Origin: Bryobacteraceae bacterium
Lineage (GTDB): Bacteria > Acidobacteriota > Terriglobia > Bryobacterales > Bryobacteraceae
DNA length: 64,000 nucleotides
Assembly: GCA_030041495.1 (NCBI GenBank)
Contig: JASHNT010000124.1
Coordinates: forward strand, 1-64,000
Direction: 5' to 3'
Shown: piece after piece, positions 1 through 8,607 of the stretch
Layout of the letters: each line of letters begins with the position of its first letter
How positions within the stretch are numbered: position 1 is the first letter of the stretch
Notes under the pieces: model-generated
Told to the model about the DNA's origin: nothing
Seen by the model: only the letters and a program-made list of their open reading frames with translations
Databases searched by the model: none
Program-made: the position numbers and the translations under genes

Positions 1-424
<424 letters not shown>

Positions 425-583
425 ACCGTTTGGAAGACCAGATTACTCCGGCCTTACCGATGTGTTAGATCGCTTCAGTCTTTGCCATCGATTGACTCGA
501 CGGCGACTCAAATTGCTGACGAAATTTGCTTGGGACAAGCTTTCGCCTATCCCGCGCATGATCTATTTCGCGTCCAACCAGAT

Positions 584-595
584 TGTCAAAGAACT
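584..595 (-). promoter_or_regulatory. boxA-like antitermination element in the 16S leader
   Basis: The minus strand reads AGTTCTTTGACAAT here, about 160 nt upstream of mature 16S. It resembles the boxA core (TGYTCTTTAACA) that loads NusB/S10 on rRNA precursors. Position and orientation fit, but the match is imperfect. Confidence 0.5.
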
Positions 596-908
596 GCGCA
601 GACAAACAAATGATCTTGCGAAGATTCGCTCGCTGCCGGCCTCGAAAGCCGTTTAGGGCGCGTTCGACTTACAAACATCAGAAGCGCGTCCATCACCTGA
701 CTGAAGAGCTTAGCTTGCACCCTTTTCGGATGCGCACCGGCGACTTACATCAGGAAAACTTGCGGGGGATCTGAATTCCTTCAGAAGGCGGCCAAACTGC
801 CTGCCCTACCCTTACCAACTAAAACCTTGAGTCGCGCGCAACGCTGAACACTGCGCTGCCTCAGTACGAACCGGCATACTTTCACCCTGTCTCGTACTGC
901 CTTTGATC

Positions 909-937
909 AATGTACCAAAGCTCGGCAGGTTGTGCAA
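909..937 (-). promoter_or_regulatory. candidate rRNA operon promoter and leader
   Basis: On the minus strand a -35-like TTGCAC (932-937) and a -10-like TACATT (909-914) are separated by exactly 17 bp, pointing at the 16S gene. A second candidate is an extended -10 (TGTTATAAG, 965-973) a little further upstream. The 425-908 stretch between promoter and 16S holds no credible protein gene and is best read as the transcribed rRNA leader containing the boxA-like element. Confidence 0.5.
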
Positions 938-1033
938 GGGTCAGGCGAAGATTTTTGTGGATATCTTATAACATGCCTGCTTATCAATAGCTTGAACGCT
1001 GGGTTACGAGTTTGCCAGGGCCGATGTGGAGCG

Positions 1034-1915
1034 TTACTTGATGTGGGCGTTATCCTTCTCGTTCTCGCAGAACATCTCCAGAACATCGTAGTCCGGGACA
1101 AACGTATGTGGGATCCGGACCGTAAATGGCTGGGTGTAGAACTTAGGATCGTCGAAGGTGATCTCCATGTCCAGGTGTCCGAAATCGCGCCGATGGAAAC
1201 GCTCGGTCACGTGCATCTGTTCGCTGCGCGGATGACCCATGGCATCGATCGGAGTCTTCTCGTTGAAGCCCCGGCTGTCGACAACGAAGGTATCGCCTTC
1301 CCATCGGCCAATCGAGTAGCCCATGAAGGCTGGAAGCTCGAACTCGGCGGGAAATTTCCGTCCATCAGTGAAGATCTCCCGGTGCAGGTCGCCGACCTCA
1401 TAAAGAATCATCGTCTCCTTGGGCGCCTGGATAATCTTGAGGGCCTCGGAGAGCATTCCAGCCACGGGCCATCCGTAATTCTCGCCGTGACAATTGTCGG
1501 GGATTCCGGCGGCGCGTCTTTTGGCCATGGCGGCCGACCCTTCGGGCCGCATGAGCGGCATCTGCGAAGGCGGCGGCTGCCCCGGCTCTAACCCGCGGAA
1601 CACTTCGGCATCGAAGTCAATGAGCATGTCGAGCGCGTACTTATTCTGGAGTTCGATATTCATCCCCGGAGGCAGGTTGTCCAATTCGTCTCCGAAGACC
1701 GGCGCGAACAGCCGCTTGAGCTCGGCCGTGGGAGTGGGTTCGTGCATCCACACACCGGTGAGATCGGGCTTACCTGAGGCGCGCGGGGCGGGGGCCGAGA
1801 GATTCACTTTCCCGTCTTTCAATCGCGGAACGTCCGGATGCGGATAGTTCACCCACTGCGCACCCACGCCCGCACAAAACAGAAGCGCTGGAACGACCAG
1901 CCGCCAGGACGACAT
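1034..1915 (-). CDS. secreted protein of an acidobacterial paralogous family (function unknown)
   Basis: 293 residues beginning with a signal peptide (MSSWRLVVPALLFCAGVGAQ). I do not recognise an enzymatic family. After the signal comes a 'SGKPDLTGVW' block, and around the middle 'TDGRKFPAE...MGYSIGRWEGDTFVVDSRGFNE', which is closely mirrored in the 251-residue protein at 53466-54221 ('MDGRKHPAD...YGHSIGLFDGDTLVIDSVGFND'). The two therefore belong to one secreted family that I have seen mainly as hypothetical proteins in Solibacter-like genomes. It stands alone between the rRNA promoter and an amidohydrolase on the same strand (153-bp gap). Confidence 0.85.
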   Translation of the reverse strand: MSSWRLVVPALLFCAGVGAQWVNYPHPDVPRLKDGKVNLSAPAPRASGKPDLTGVWMHEPTPTAELKRLFAPVFGDELDNLPPGMNIELQNKYALDMLIDFDAEVFRGLEPGQPPPSQMPLMRPEGSAAMAKRRAAGIPDNCHGENYGWPVAGMLSEALKIIQAPKETMILYEVGDLHREIFTDGRKFPAEFELPAFMGYSIGRWEGDTFVVDSRGFNEKTPIDAMGHPRSEQMHVTERFHRRDFGHLDMEITFDDPKFYTQPFTVRIPHTFVPDYDVLEMFCENEKDNAHIK

Positions 1916-2068
1916 TGCAAACCACTCCTTCCGATCCCAAGCCTTGAGAGTATCCTACAATAGCTTTCGCTTCCGGCGGAGGCGGCATAGGCACAGCCGG
2001 ACCGCGCCGGGGCGGAAACGACGCCGATGGATCATCCGCAAACTTCCCGGATCGTCCGCGGCGCTCGC

Positions 2069-3040
2069 TCAAAGGCCGAAGAGGCGTTCGGCGTTGCCGT
2101 GGGCGATGCGCTCGCGATCAGCGGGGCTCACGGGCAGCTTGTCCAAGAAGGCGCGGGCCTGCTCCATCGAGGCGTAGGGGTGGTCGGCTGAGAACATGAT
2201 GCGATCAACGCCGACCTGGAGGAGCAGATCGAGGAAGGCGGAGGTGAAATTGAAGCCGCTGAAGGTGTAATGGACGTTCTCGCGCAAGTAGGCGCTGATG
2301 GGGCGGCGCAGCCTGGTCATGGCCATTGGCATGATGTCCAGCCTTTGCAACATGGAGGGAAGGCCCTCGCCCAAGTGGCCGATCACGAGCTGCAGCGTTG
2401 GAAACTGATCAAAGACGCCGCCGAGGATCATGCGAATCACGTGAACGGCGGTCTCGATGTGCCATCCCCATCCCGCGCCCGCCAGCATGTCCGAAACTGC
2501 GGGCGAGAATCCTCCGTAGGACGCGTCGATCACCGGTTGCGGCGGCTGCGTGGGGTGAAGGTAGATGGGGACATGCAGCGCTTCGGCGCGCTCCAAAATC
2601 GGCCAGAAGAATCCATCGTCCAGGTAACGTCCCCGGATGTGGCCGTTGATCATTGCGCCCTTGAATCCGTATTCGCGGATGGTGCGTTCCAGTTCGGCGG
2701 CGGCGGCATCGGGGATGGCGGTAGGCAAGGCGGCGAATCCGGAGAAGCGGCCAGGGTGCTTCCGGACGGCGGCGGCAAGAAAGTCGTTGGCCTCGCGGGC
2801 AATCGCCACGGCTTCGGATGGCTCGAGCTGTTCGGTGCCGGGAGAGGTGAGCGACAGGACTTGCACGTCGATCCCCGCCGCATCCATCAACGCGATTCTT
2901 CCCTCGCCCACGTCGCACAATTTGCCGAGCACGCCGGCAACGGGACTCCCGGGCGTGCGGGCGTGCTCTTCTAGCTGGCGTCCGGGACCTTGCATGAAGG
3001 CTGGACTGGCGTAGTGTTCTTCGAGCGTGATGGTTCGCAT
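2069..3040 (-). CDS. amidohydrolase family 2 (ACMSD / resorcylate decarboxylase-like)
   Basis: 323 residues forming a TIM-barrel metal-dependent hydrolase of the ACMSD clade. The N-terminal 'TLEEHYASPAF' supplies the ExH metal motif (E7, H9). 'YLHPTQPPQ' supplies the barrel histidine, 'LVIGHLGEGLP' the next metal/catalytic His, and 'MFSADHPY' the C-terminal Asp. Family members decarboxylate or hydrolyse small aromatic acids; gamma-resorcylate decarboxylase is the closest named type by motif, but the substrate cannot be assigned. No signal peptide, so cytosolic. There is no obvious partner gene. Confidence 0.85.
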   Translation of the reverse strand: MRTITLEEHYASPAFMQGPGRQLEEHARTPGSPVAGVLGKLCDVGEGRIALMDAAGIDVQVLSLTSPGTEQLEPSEAVAIAREANDFLAAAVRKHPGRFSGFAALPTAIPDAAAAELERTIREYGFKGAMINGHIRGRYLDDGFFWPILERAEALHVPIYLHPTQPPQPVIDASYGGFSPAVSDMLAGAGWGWHIETAVHVIRMILGGVFDQFPTLQLVIGHLGEGLPSMLQRLDIMPMAMTRLRRPISAYLRENVHYTFSGFNFTSAFLDLLLQVGVDRIMFSADHPYASMEQARAFLDKLPVSPADRERIAHGNAERLFGL

Positions 3041-3126
3041 GATGCTGCTTAAGTGTAACGCAGCGCTCCATGGAAGGACGTCCTTAACGACTTTTCGGCA
3101 CGATAAACGTTAGACTGTGGACTGCA

Positions 3127-3411
3127 ATGGTTTTCACGAAGCGTCTTAGGGAAGGAGTGCGGCGGGGATTTATCACATGCAGTGTGCGTATCTGGAAGCG
3201 GCCGCAGGTCAAGGTTGGAGGACATTACCGGATGGATGAAGGGGAAATCGTGATCGATTCCATCGAGTCCATCACGCTTAATGACGTCACGCATGACCTG
3301 GCGGTTGAATCAGGCTTCCAAAGCCGGGCGGATTTGCTGAAGGTGGCCAAGCATGGGTCTGGCGAGAATATTTATTTGATCCGTTTTCACTACAGAACGG
3401 CGGGCGTTTAG
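3127..3411 (+). CDS. ASCH/PUA-like domain small protein
   Basis: 94 residues. The layout 'GFITCSVRIWKRPQVKVGGHYRM...IVIDSIESITLNDVTHDLAVESGF' resembles the ASCH fold, a PUA-like beta-barrel proposed to bind RNA or modified nucleosides. The stop codon overlaps by 4 nt, tail to tail, the stop of the penicillin-binding protein gene. It is a single-gene unit on the plus strand between two minus-strand genes. Family assignment is from pattern only. Confidence 0.65.
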   Translation: MVFTKRLREGVRRGFITCSVRIWKRPQVKVGGHYRMDEGEIVIDSIESITLNDVTHDLAVESGFQSRADLLKVAKHGSGENIYLIRFHYRTAGV

Positions 3412-5804
3412 GGCGCAAGCCGGACAGGATCGGCCAGGGTTCGGGCAGTGGGCTGCGACGGGGCGTGGCCTCCGTGCAAGTGACAGGTCTCGCGTGGCTC
3501 GGTCCCTTCCAGAAACACCTCGGTCCGGACGTTCGGGCAATTGGGAGTGGCGAGTTCGCCGGTATCGGCGTCGATCTCGGCGGTGACAATGCCGGACGGC
3601 GGCGCGAATTCGTGGACAGCGGAGTATTCGGGATGCTGATGCGCACGCTTCATGAACTCCGTCCAGATGGGCAGCGCACTACGAGCTCCGTCGAGCTTGA
3701 TATCGCGATTATCGTCAAAACCAACCCAAACCACGCAGATCAGTTTTGAGGTGAATCCGGCGAACCAGGCATCGTGAGAGCTGCCGGTCTTGCCCGCGGC
3801 CGGCAGATAGAACCCGCGACCTCTGACGCCTGCTCCGGTTCCGGAACGCAGCACTTCTTCCATCATGTTTTCGACGAGGTAAGCGATGCGAGCGTCGACG
3901 ACGGGTTTGCGTTCCAGATGAGATTCGAAAACGGGCGCCGATTTCTGATTCAGAATCGCACGGATGAGGCGGGGCTTCAGCCGAACGCCGTAATTCACTA
4001 AGACGGTGTATGCGCCGGCCAGATCGAGCGGCGTGACTTCATAGGAGCCGAGAGCGATGGACGGCGTGGGAGCGATGTTCGCGCCGAGTCCAGCCAAGCG
4101 AGCTATGCGCGCGACCCGGTCATAGCCCACCATCTCCGCCACCTTTACCGCGGGGACGTTGAGGGAATGAGCGAGCGCGAATCGCAAGGTCACAGGTCCT
4201 GCGAAGCCGCCTTCGTAGTCTCCCGGATCGTAATCTTGTCCGTGAAAAGAGAACGTAGTAGGCTCATCATCGACGATGCTGGCCGGCGTCAACTGCGGAC
4301 CGTCGCCGCCGAGCGAGCTACTCAGGGCCGCCGCGTAGACAAACGGCTTAAAGGACGACCCCGGCTGCCGTTTGGCTGTGGCGTGATTGAATTGGCTGGC
4401 CGCGTAGCTTCGCCCGCCGACAAGGGCTCTCACCTCGCCGGTTTGCGCATCGAGAGCCACCAGAGCGGCTTGAACCGCGGGCATTTGGCGCGAACCGTAC
4501 TTCTTGGAGCGCTGCTTCCAGACGCGGTCGGTTTCCTGAATCCCGATGCGCACCGCTTCAACCGCGTCGCGCTGGAGGCCGGGGTCCAGAGTGGTGTAGA
4601 CGCGGAACGGCTGGTTGCGAAAATCGCGGTTGCGAAACTGGCTTTCGAGCTGGTCATTCACCAAATCGGCGAAGTAAGGGGCATCGCTCGATTCGCCGTC
4701 TTCTTTTTGAGTCACATTGAGTGGCGATATTGCCGCTTGCTCATAATCGCGCTGTGAAATATAACGATTCCGGAGCATGGCTTTGAGGATCGCGTTGCGG
4801 CGGGCCTTGGCACGCTCGGGATAACGGAAAGGATTCCGGGTGTAGGGAGCCTCGATCATGCCGGCGAGAAGCGCCGCATCCACCAGGCTGACGCGGCGAA
4901 GATCTTTACCGAGATACACGCGGCTGGCCTCGCCGAAGCCGTGAATGCCGAAGCTGCCGACGTTGCCGAGATAGATTGTGTTGGCGTAATCCTCGAAGAT
5001 CTCCTGTTTGCTCAGGGTATGTTCCAGGTGGATGGTGATGAGAGTTTCCGGAATCTTGCGCCGCCAACCTCGTTCCGTACCGAGCCAAAGGGAGCGCGCC
5101 AGTTGTTGGGTGATGGTGGAAGCGCCTTGCGATTCCCGCCTGCGCCTGGCGTCCACCAAGGCCGCGCGCGCAATGCCGGCGGGATCGAATCCCCAGTGGT
5201 GAAAGAAGCGCTTGTCCTCGGCGGCCATGACCGCCTGCACCATCACCTTAGGAATCTCGCGAAAGGGAACGATGAGTTGTTTGTCGCGGCTCTTATCGAT
5301 GAGATTGGTGAGGACCTGCGGCTCCAGTTGTAGTTCGGAAAGGCGGGCGTGGCTGCTCAAAGAGGTGATGCCGGCGATGCGCCCCTGCTGAATTTCGATG
5401 GTGGCGCTCTGCGTCATGTAGGCGCGCGGACCGGGGTGAATTTCGATACCCTGTGGCTGCTGGCGATACCAGCCGGCGTCGTTGTTCGTCGAATCGGGGG
5501 CCGTGGATTCGGAATAACCGCAACGCCGCAGGTAAAACGCGAGCTCGGCCAGGTCAGCCTGCTCGCCCTGAAACACCACGCGCGGAGCCGCATAGAGCAG
5601 TGAAGCGCTCTCCTGCAGGCCACCACGCAGCCTTTGATCCACCAGCTTTGCGTAATGCAGGTAGAAAGATGCGACGGTGATGGCGCTAGCGGCGAGAATC
5701 GCGGCCACTGCAGCAGCCAAACGCGGCCGGCGCGCGCACTTCGAAACTACAGCAGCAGCGAGGCTGCCGGCAAGACGATTCAAGAGTTCCACATAGCGGC
5801 GCAC
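3408..5804 (-). CDS. mrcB: bifunctional class A penicillin-binding protein, PBP1B type
   Basis: 798 residues; makes and cross-links peptidoglycan at the outer face of the inner membrane. Order: short cytoplasmic tail, one transmembrane helix (about 29-50), a UB2H-like segment (about 60-165), the GT51 glycosyltransferase (about 180-350; catalytic Glu in AAEDKRFF at E196, then STITQQLARSLW), and the transpeptidase domain with SSFK (active-site Ser), SLN and KTG(SS) boxes. The UB2H-like block is why PBP1B is preferred over PBP1A. Length fits the family. The gene is monocistronic and convergent with the ASCH gene. Confidence 0.93.
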   Translation of the reverse strand: MRRYVELLNRLAGSLAAAVVSKCARRPRLAAAVAAILAASAITVASFYLHYAKLVDQRLRGGLQESASLLYAAPRVVFQGEQADLAELAFYLRRCGYSESTAPDSTNNDAGWYRQQPQGIEIHPGPRAYMTQSATIEIQQGRIAGITSLSSHARLSELQLEPQVLTNLIDKSRDKQLIVPFREIPKVMVQAVMAAEDKRFFHHWGFDPAGIARAALVDARRRRESQGASTITQQLARSLWLGTERGWRRKIPETLITIHLEHTLSKQEIFEDYANTIYLGNVGSFGIHGFGEASRVYLGKDLRRVSLVDAALLAGMIEAPYTRNPFRYPERAKARRNAILKAMLRNRYISQRDYEQAAISPLNVTQKEDGESSDAPYFADLVNDQLESQFRNRDFRNQPFRVYTTLDPGLQRDAVEAVRIGIQETDRVWKQRSKKYGSRQMPAVQAALVALDAQTGEVRALVGGRSYAASQFNHATAKRQPGSSFKPFVYAAALSSSLGGDGPQLTPASIVDDEPTTFSFHGQDYDPGDYEGGFAGPVTLRFALAHSLNVPAVKVAEMVGYDRVARIARLAGLGANIAPTPSIALGSYEVTPLDLAGAYTVLVNYGVRLKPRLIRAILNQKSAPVFESHLERKPVVDARIAYLVENMMEEVLRSGTGAGVRGRGFYLPAAGKTGSSHDAWFAGFTSKLICVVWVGFDDNRDIKLDGARSALPIWTEFMKRAHQHPEYSAVHEFAPPSGIVTAEIDADTGELATPNCPNVRTEVFLEGTEPRETCHLHGGHAPSQPTARTLADPVRLAP

Positions 5805-6026
5805 TGAGGTGAGGCGAGCAACTCGCAGTCCAAGCCGGCGGGCCGCGATTAATGCAGATGCGCTCGAGATCCGCGGGTGTTAGCGCCCATGCAAGAGACG
5901 CGGAACCTGGTAAGAACTACCTGTGGCCCGCGCGATGCCGAGGCGGTTTTTCGTTGGCTTGCAGCAGCAGAAAATTCTTGAAACGTTGGCGGTGATCCAG
6001 GCCTCGTATTTTCCTTGGGCGGAGTG

Positions 6027-6215
6027 ATGTCACCTACTGTTTTGGGGCCGCCATTACTAGCGTTTGCGTTCGTCATTTCGGCGGTGTTGTACTTCATGCG
6101 CTCGCGCAGACGGTGCCCGTATCGCAATCCGCTGTGCCGCCGCGACAGGCCGTGTCTGCTTTGCTACCGGGACTTGTACAAGAACAAAGTGGTGGAGTGG
6201 AAGCCGGACGAATGA
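6027..6215 (+). CDS. small single-pass membrane protein with Cys cluster
   Basis: 62 residues from ATG. One hydrophobic helix (LGPPLLAFAFVISAVLYFM) is followed by a basic stop-transfer (RSRRR) and a Cys-rich tail with the pattern CPYRNPLCRRDRPCLLCYRD. A GGAG lies just upstream of the ATG, but the spacing is tight; in-frame GTG and TTG codons lie slightly upstream. No family is recognised. The non-random helix-plus-cysteine architecture supports a real gene in an otherwise empty 470-bp interval. Confidence 0.45.
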   Translation: MSPTVLGPPLLAFAFVISAVLYFMRSRRRCPYRNPLCRRDRPCLLCYRDLYKNKVVEWKPDE

Positions 6216-6272
6216 GAAAACGGCGTCCGGACGGTCGCCGGAGCCGGCTTGGCTTCCGGCAGGAAAACTTCT

Positions 6273-6920
6273 TTAGTGCCCAATGCGGTAAATGGGGAGA
6301 TCCTCCGCGCCGCCCCCGTAGGCGTTGCTCTGAGAAGGAGGAACAACGATCACCGGTCCGGCGATCCTCGCCGATGGATCAATCACGTAGGCGCTGTTGC
6401 CGCGGACATGCAAGCTCCCGCTCACAGTGCTGCTGCCGGCGACCGACAGGTGGCCGCTGTTCATTTGCACATCGCCGCCGACGGTGCTGCCGTCAAGCAC
6501 AAGACTGCCACCGTCGATCACGACGTTGCCGCTGATAATGCCATTGTGGAAGACGTAGGTCTGCCCGTCTTTAACGGTCAGATTGCCGGTGACGTCCACG
6601 GTTATCGGGACGCTCATGGTTGCTTTCGAATACGCCTTAGCGTCGGCGGGCGTGAAGGTGACGGACAGCGTTTGCGTCCCTGGACTCAGGACCGTTCCCG
6701 CGGGCGGCTTGTAGACGAACGTCCCCGGCACGCTTGCGGTCGCGTTCAATTGCGTCCGGCTAAGCTCGGTTCCGGAGGCGATATTGGCCGGCGGAGACCA
6801 GGTTAGGTTTGGGGCGATCTTTACACCGGCCGTGGGGGCGGCAAAGGCCGTGAGGGTCAAGACGGCCGCTAAAGAAATCGCGATCCGTATGAACTTGCAA
6901 TTCGTCTGAGGGCGGGACAT
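6273..6920 (-). CDS. secreted Ig-like/beta-helix protein (bactofilin-like repeats)
   Basis: 215 residues with a signal peptide (about 1-28). Residues about 38-95 ('LTWSPPANIASGTELSRTQL...GTQTLSVTFTPAD') look like the MBG/Ig-type module common in acidobacterial surface proteins. Residues about 110-190 are a regular beta-helix ladder ('GNVVIDGGSLVLDGSTVGGDVQ', 'SVAGSSTVSGSLHV') reminiscent of bactofilin or polymer-forming cytoskeletal repeats, here exported. Upstream lies arsR on the same strand, with 71 bp between. Confidence 0.7.
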   Translation of the reverse strand: MSRPQTNCKFIRIAISLAAVLTLTAFAAPTAGVKIAPNLTWSPPANIASGTELSRTQLNATASVPGTFVYKPPAGTVLSPGTQTLSVTFTPADAKAYSKATMSVPITVDVTGNLTVKDGQTYVFHNGIISGNVVIDGGSLVLDGSTVGGDVQMNSGHLSVAGSSTVSGSLHVRGNSAYVIDPSARIAGPVIVVPPSQSNAYGGGAEDLPIYRIGH

Positions 6921-6991
6921 AACAAAATCCTCCCGTACATATGTTACCTCTCCGGAACTCCCTTTGGAATCGTCCCGGAATTGGGTTCACC

Positions 6992-7432
6992 TTAGACCGG
7001 ATTTCTGCACAACTGAATGATCGTCTCCGGCTTGACGGCATCGCTGCGGGCGCAACATTCCGCAAACAGGAAGCCGAGCAGTTCCTCCAGGGCACCCGCA
7101 TTAGCCGTGTACCACAAGAATTTCTTGTCGCGCCTGACGGTCACCAGGTCTTCGTGCTTGAGCTTTTCCAAGTGGTGGGAAAGCGTGGAGGGAGCGATGT
7201 TCAATTGAGCTTGGATATCGCCCACGACGAGGCCTTCCGGGTGCGAGGTGAGCAGAAGCTGCATGATGCGCAGGCGGGGCTCGGTTCCCATTGCCGACAA
7301 CATATCCGCAAACCGGGCGATGCGCTGGAGGTCATGCTGTATCTTGCGGGGAAGTTTGACCGGCCGGCGGGGTGCGCACTTCCCTGCCTTCACATCGGCG
7401 TCCGAGCAGAGCTGAAGGGAGTTTCTCTTCAC
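6992..7432 (-). CDS. arsR: ArsR/SmtB-family transcriptional repressor
   Basis: 146 residues. A winged helix is clear: '[14 protein letters not shown]', then the recognition region '[28 protein letters not shown]' and the wing '[14 protein letters not shown]'. The C-terminal CC (FAECCARSD) and the N-terminal Cys residues ([12 protein letters not shown]) could form an atypical arsenite site, since the classical ELCVCDL motif is absent. It is divergent from gapdh-arsJ, which it very probably represses. The start is GTG. Family certain; ligand inferred from context. Confidence 0.88.
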   Translation of the reverse strand: MKRNSLQLCSDADVKAGKCAPRRPVKLPRKIQHDLQRIARFADMLSAMGTEPRLRIMQLLLTSHPEGLVVGDIQAQLNIAPSTLSHHLEKLKHEDLVTVRRDKKFLWYTANAGALEELLGFLFAECCARSDAVKPETIIQLCRNPV

Positions 7433-7454
7433 TCCACGATTCTACAACAAAATC

Positions 7455-7483
7455 TTGACACAATTCTACATTTTTACTATCAT
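7455..7483 (+). promoter_or_regulatory. promoter of the gapdh-arsJ operon
   Basis: TTGACA (7455-7460), a 17-bp spacer and TATCAT (7478-7483) point at the gapdh gene. The region between the divergent arsR start (7432) and this promoter is the natural place for ArsR binding. The promoter lies inside an upstream in-frame extension of gapdh, which argues for the ATG at 7572 as the true start. Confidence 0.75.
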
Positions 7484-7571
7484 CGAATCGTTATGCGGAC
7501 CAGAGCTTCTCGTTCGCTCGATCTGGGCTAATTCCAGGGCGAACCGCCCCCGGGGGAACAACGAAGGACAG

Positions 7572-8600
7572 ATGACTCGTATCGGGATCAACGGATTTGG
7601 CCGGATGGGCCGGCTTGCTTTCCGCGTGGCGTGGGACTGCGCCGACGTGGAGGTGGTGCATATCAACGAAATCAAGGGCGGGCCGGCGGCAGCCGCGCAT
7701 CTGCTGGAATTCGACAGCGTTCATGGGCGTTGGCCGAAGGCGATCAAAGGCGGGGCCGGCAGAATCACGGTGGAGGGGCGTTCCATCGCGTTCAGCGCTG
7801 AATCGAAGCCGAACGAAGTTGCCTGGGACGCGAGCGAGGTCGATATTGTGCTGGAGTGCTCCGGAAAACTGCTGACGCCGGAGGCTCTACAGCCGTTCTT
7901 CGAGCGGGGCGTGCGCAAGGCGATCGTCGCGGCGCCGGTGAAACATCAGGGTGCATTGAACCTAGTGATGGGGGTGAACGACGGGCTGTATTCACCGGCA
8001 GAGCATCACATCGTCACGGCAGCTTCGTGCACCACCAACTGTCTGGCTCCGGTGGTGAAGGTGATCCACGAAGGAATCGGCATCCGTCACGGAGCGGTCA
8101 CCACGGTACACGACGTGACCAACACGCAGGTGATTGTGGATCTGCCGCATAAAGATTTGCGCCGCGCGCGGTCCGCGCTGATGTCATTGATCCCGACGAC
8201 GACCGGCTCTGCGACCGCGATTGGATTGATTTATCCGGAGCTGCAAGGCAAGCTGAACGGAGTCGCCATTCGAGTACCGCTGCTGAATGCTTCGCTGACG
8301 GATTGCGTGTTCGAAGTGGAGAGGCCCACCAGCGTTGGCGAAGTGAATGGGCTCTTTAAACAGGCCGCCGAGACGACGCTGCGCGGGATTCTGGCGTATG
8401 AAGAGCGTCCGCTGGTCTCGGTTGACTTTTTGAACGACCCTCATTCGGCGATTATCGATGCGCCATCCACAATGGTGATCGACGGGACGCAGGTGAAGGT
8501 TCTCGCCTGGTACGACAACGAATGGGGTTATGTGAACCGGATGATCGAGCTGGCGCGAAAAGTGGCAGCAACTTTGCCGCAGCGCGCGACGGCCGGCTGA
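7572..8600 (+). CDS. gapdh: ArsJ-associated glyceraldehyde-3-phosphate dehydrogenase
   Basis: 342 residues. The Rossmann motif '[16 protein letters not shown]' is at the N-terminus, the catalytic cysteine sits in '[12 protein letters not shown]', and the C-terminal 'WYDNEWGY' is intact, so this is an active type I GAPDH. Its pairing with arsR and arsJ is the known arrangement in which GAPDH joins arsenate to glyceraldehyde-3-phosphate to form 1-arseno-3-phosphoglycerate, which ArsJ exports. ATG at 7572 has an AAGGA site 5 nt upstream. arsJ follows after 7 nt. Confidence 0.9.
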   Translation: MTRIGINGFGRMGRLAFRVAWDCADVEVVHINEIKGGPAAAAHLLEFDSVHGRWPKAIKGGAGRITVEGRSIAFSAESKPNEVAWDASEVDIVLECSGKLLTPEALQPFFERGVRKAIVAAPVKHQGALNLVMGVNDGLYSPAEHHIVTAASCTTNCLAPVVKVIHEGIGIRHGAVTTVHDVTNTQVIVDLPHKDLRRARSALMSLIPTTTGSATAIGLIYPELQGKLNGVAIRVPLLNASLTDCVFEVERPTSVGEVNGLFKQAAETTLRGILAYEERPLVSVDFLNDPHSAIIDAPSTMVIDGTQVKVLAWYDNEWGYVNRMIELARKVAATLPQRATAG

Positions 8601-8607
8601 GATCCCG

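Noticed and set aside
932-1591. Long plus-strand frames antisense to the secreted protein, and many similar long antisense frames elsewhere (for example 17148-18860, 28207-29529, 57064-58872)
   Set aside because: They mirror well-supported genes on the other strand; high GC keeps antisense frames open. No domains or ribosome sites support them.
7455-7571. Longer GAPDH start at 7455
   Set aside because: It lies on the TTGACA of the promoter, and the conserved protein start is at 7572 behind a good ribosome site.
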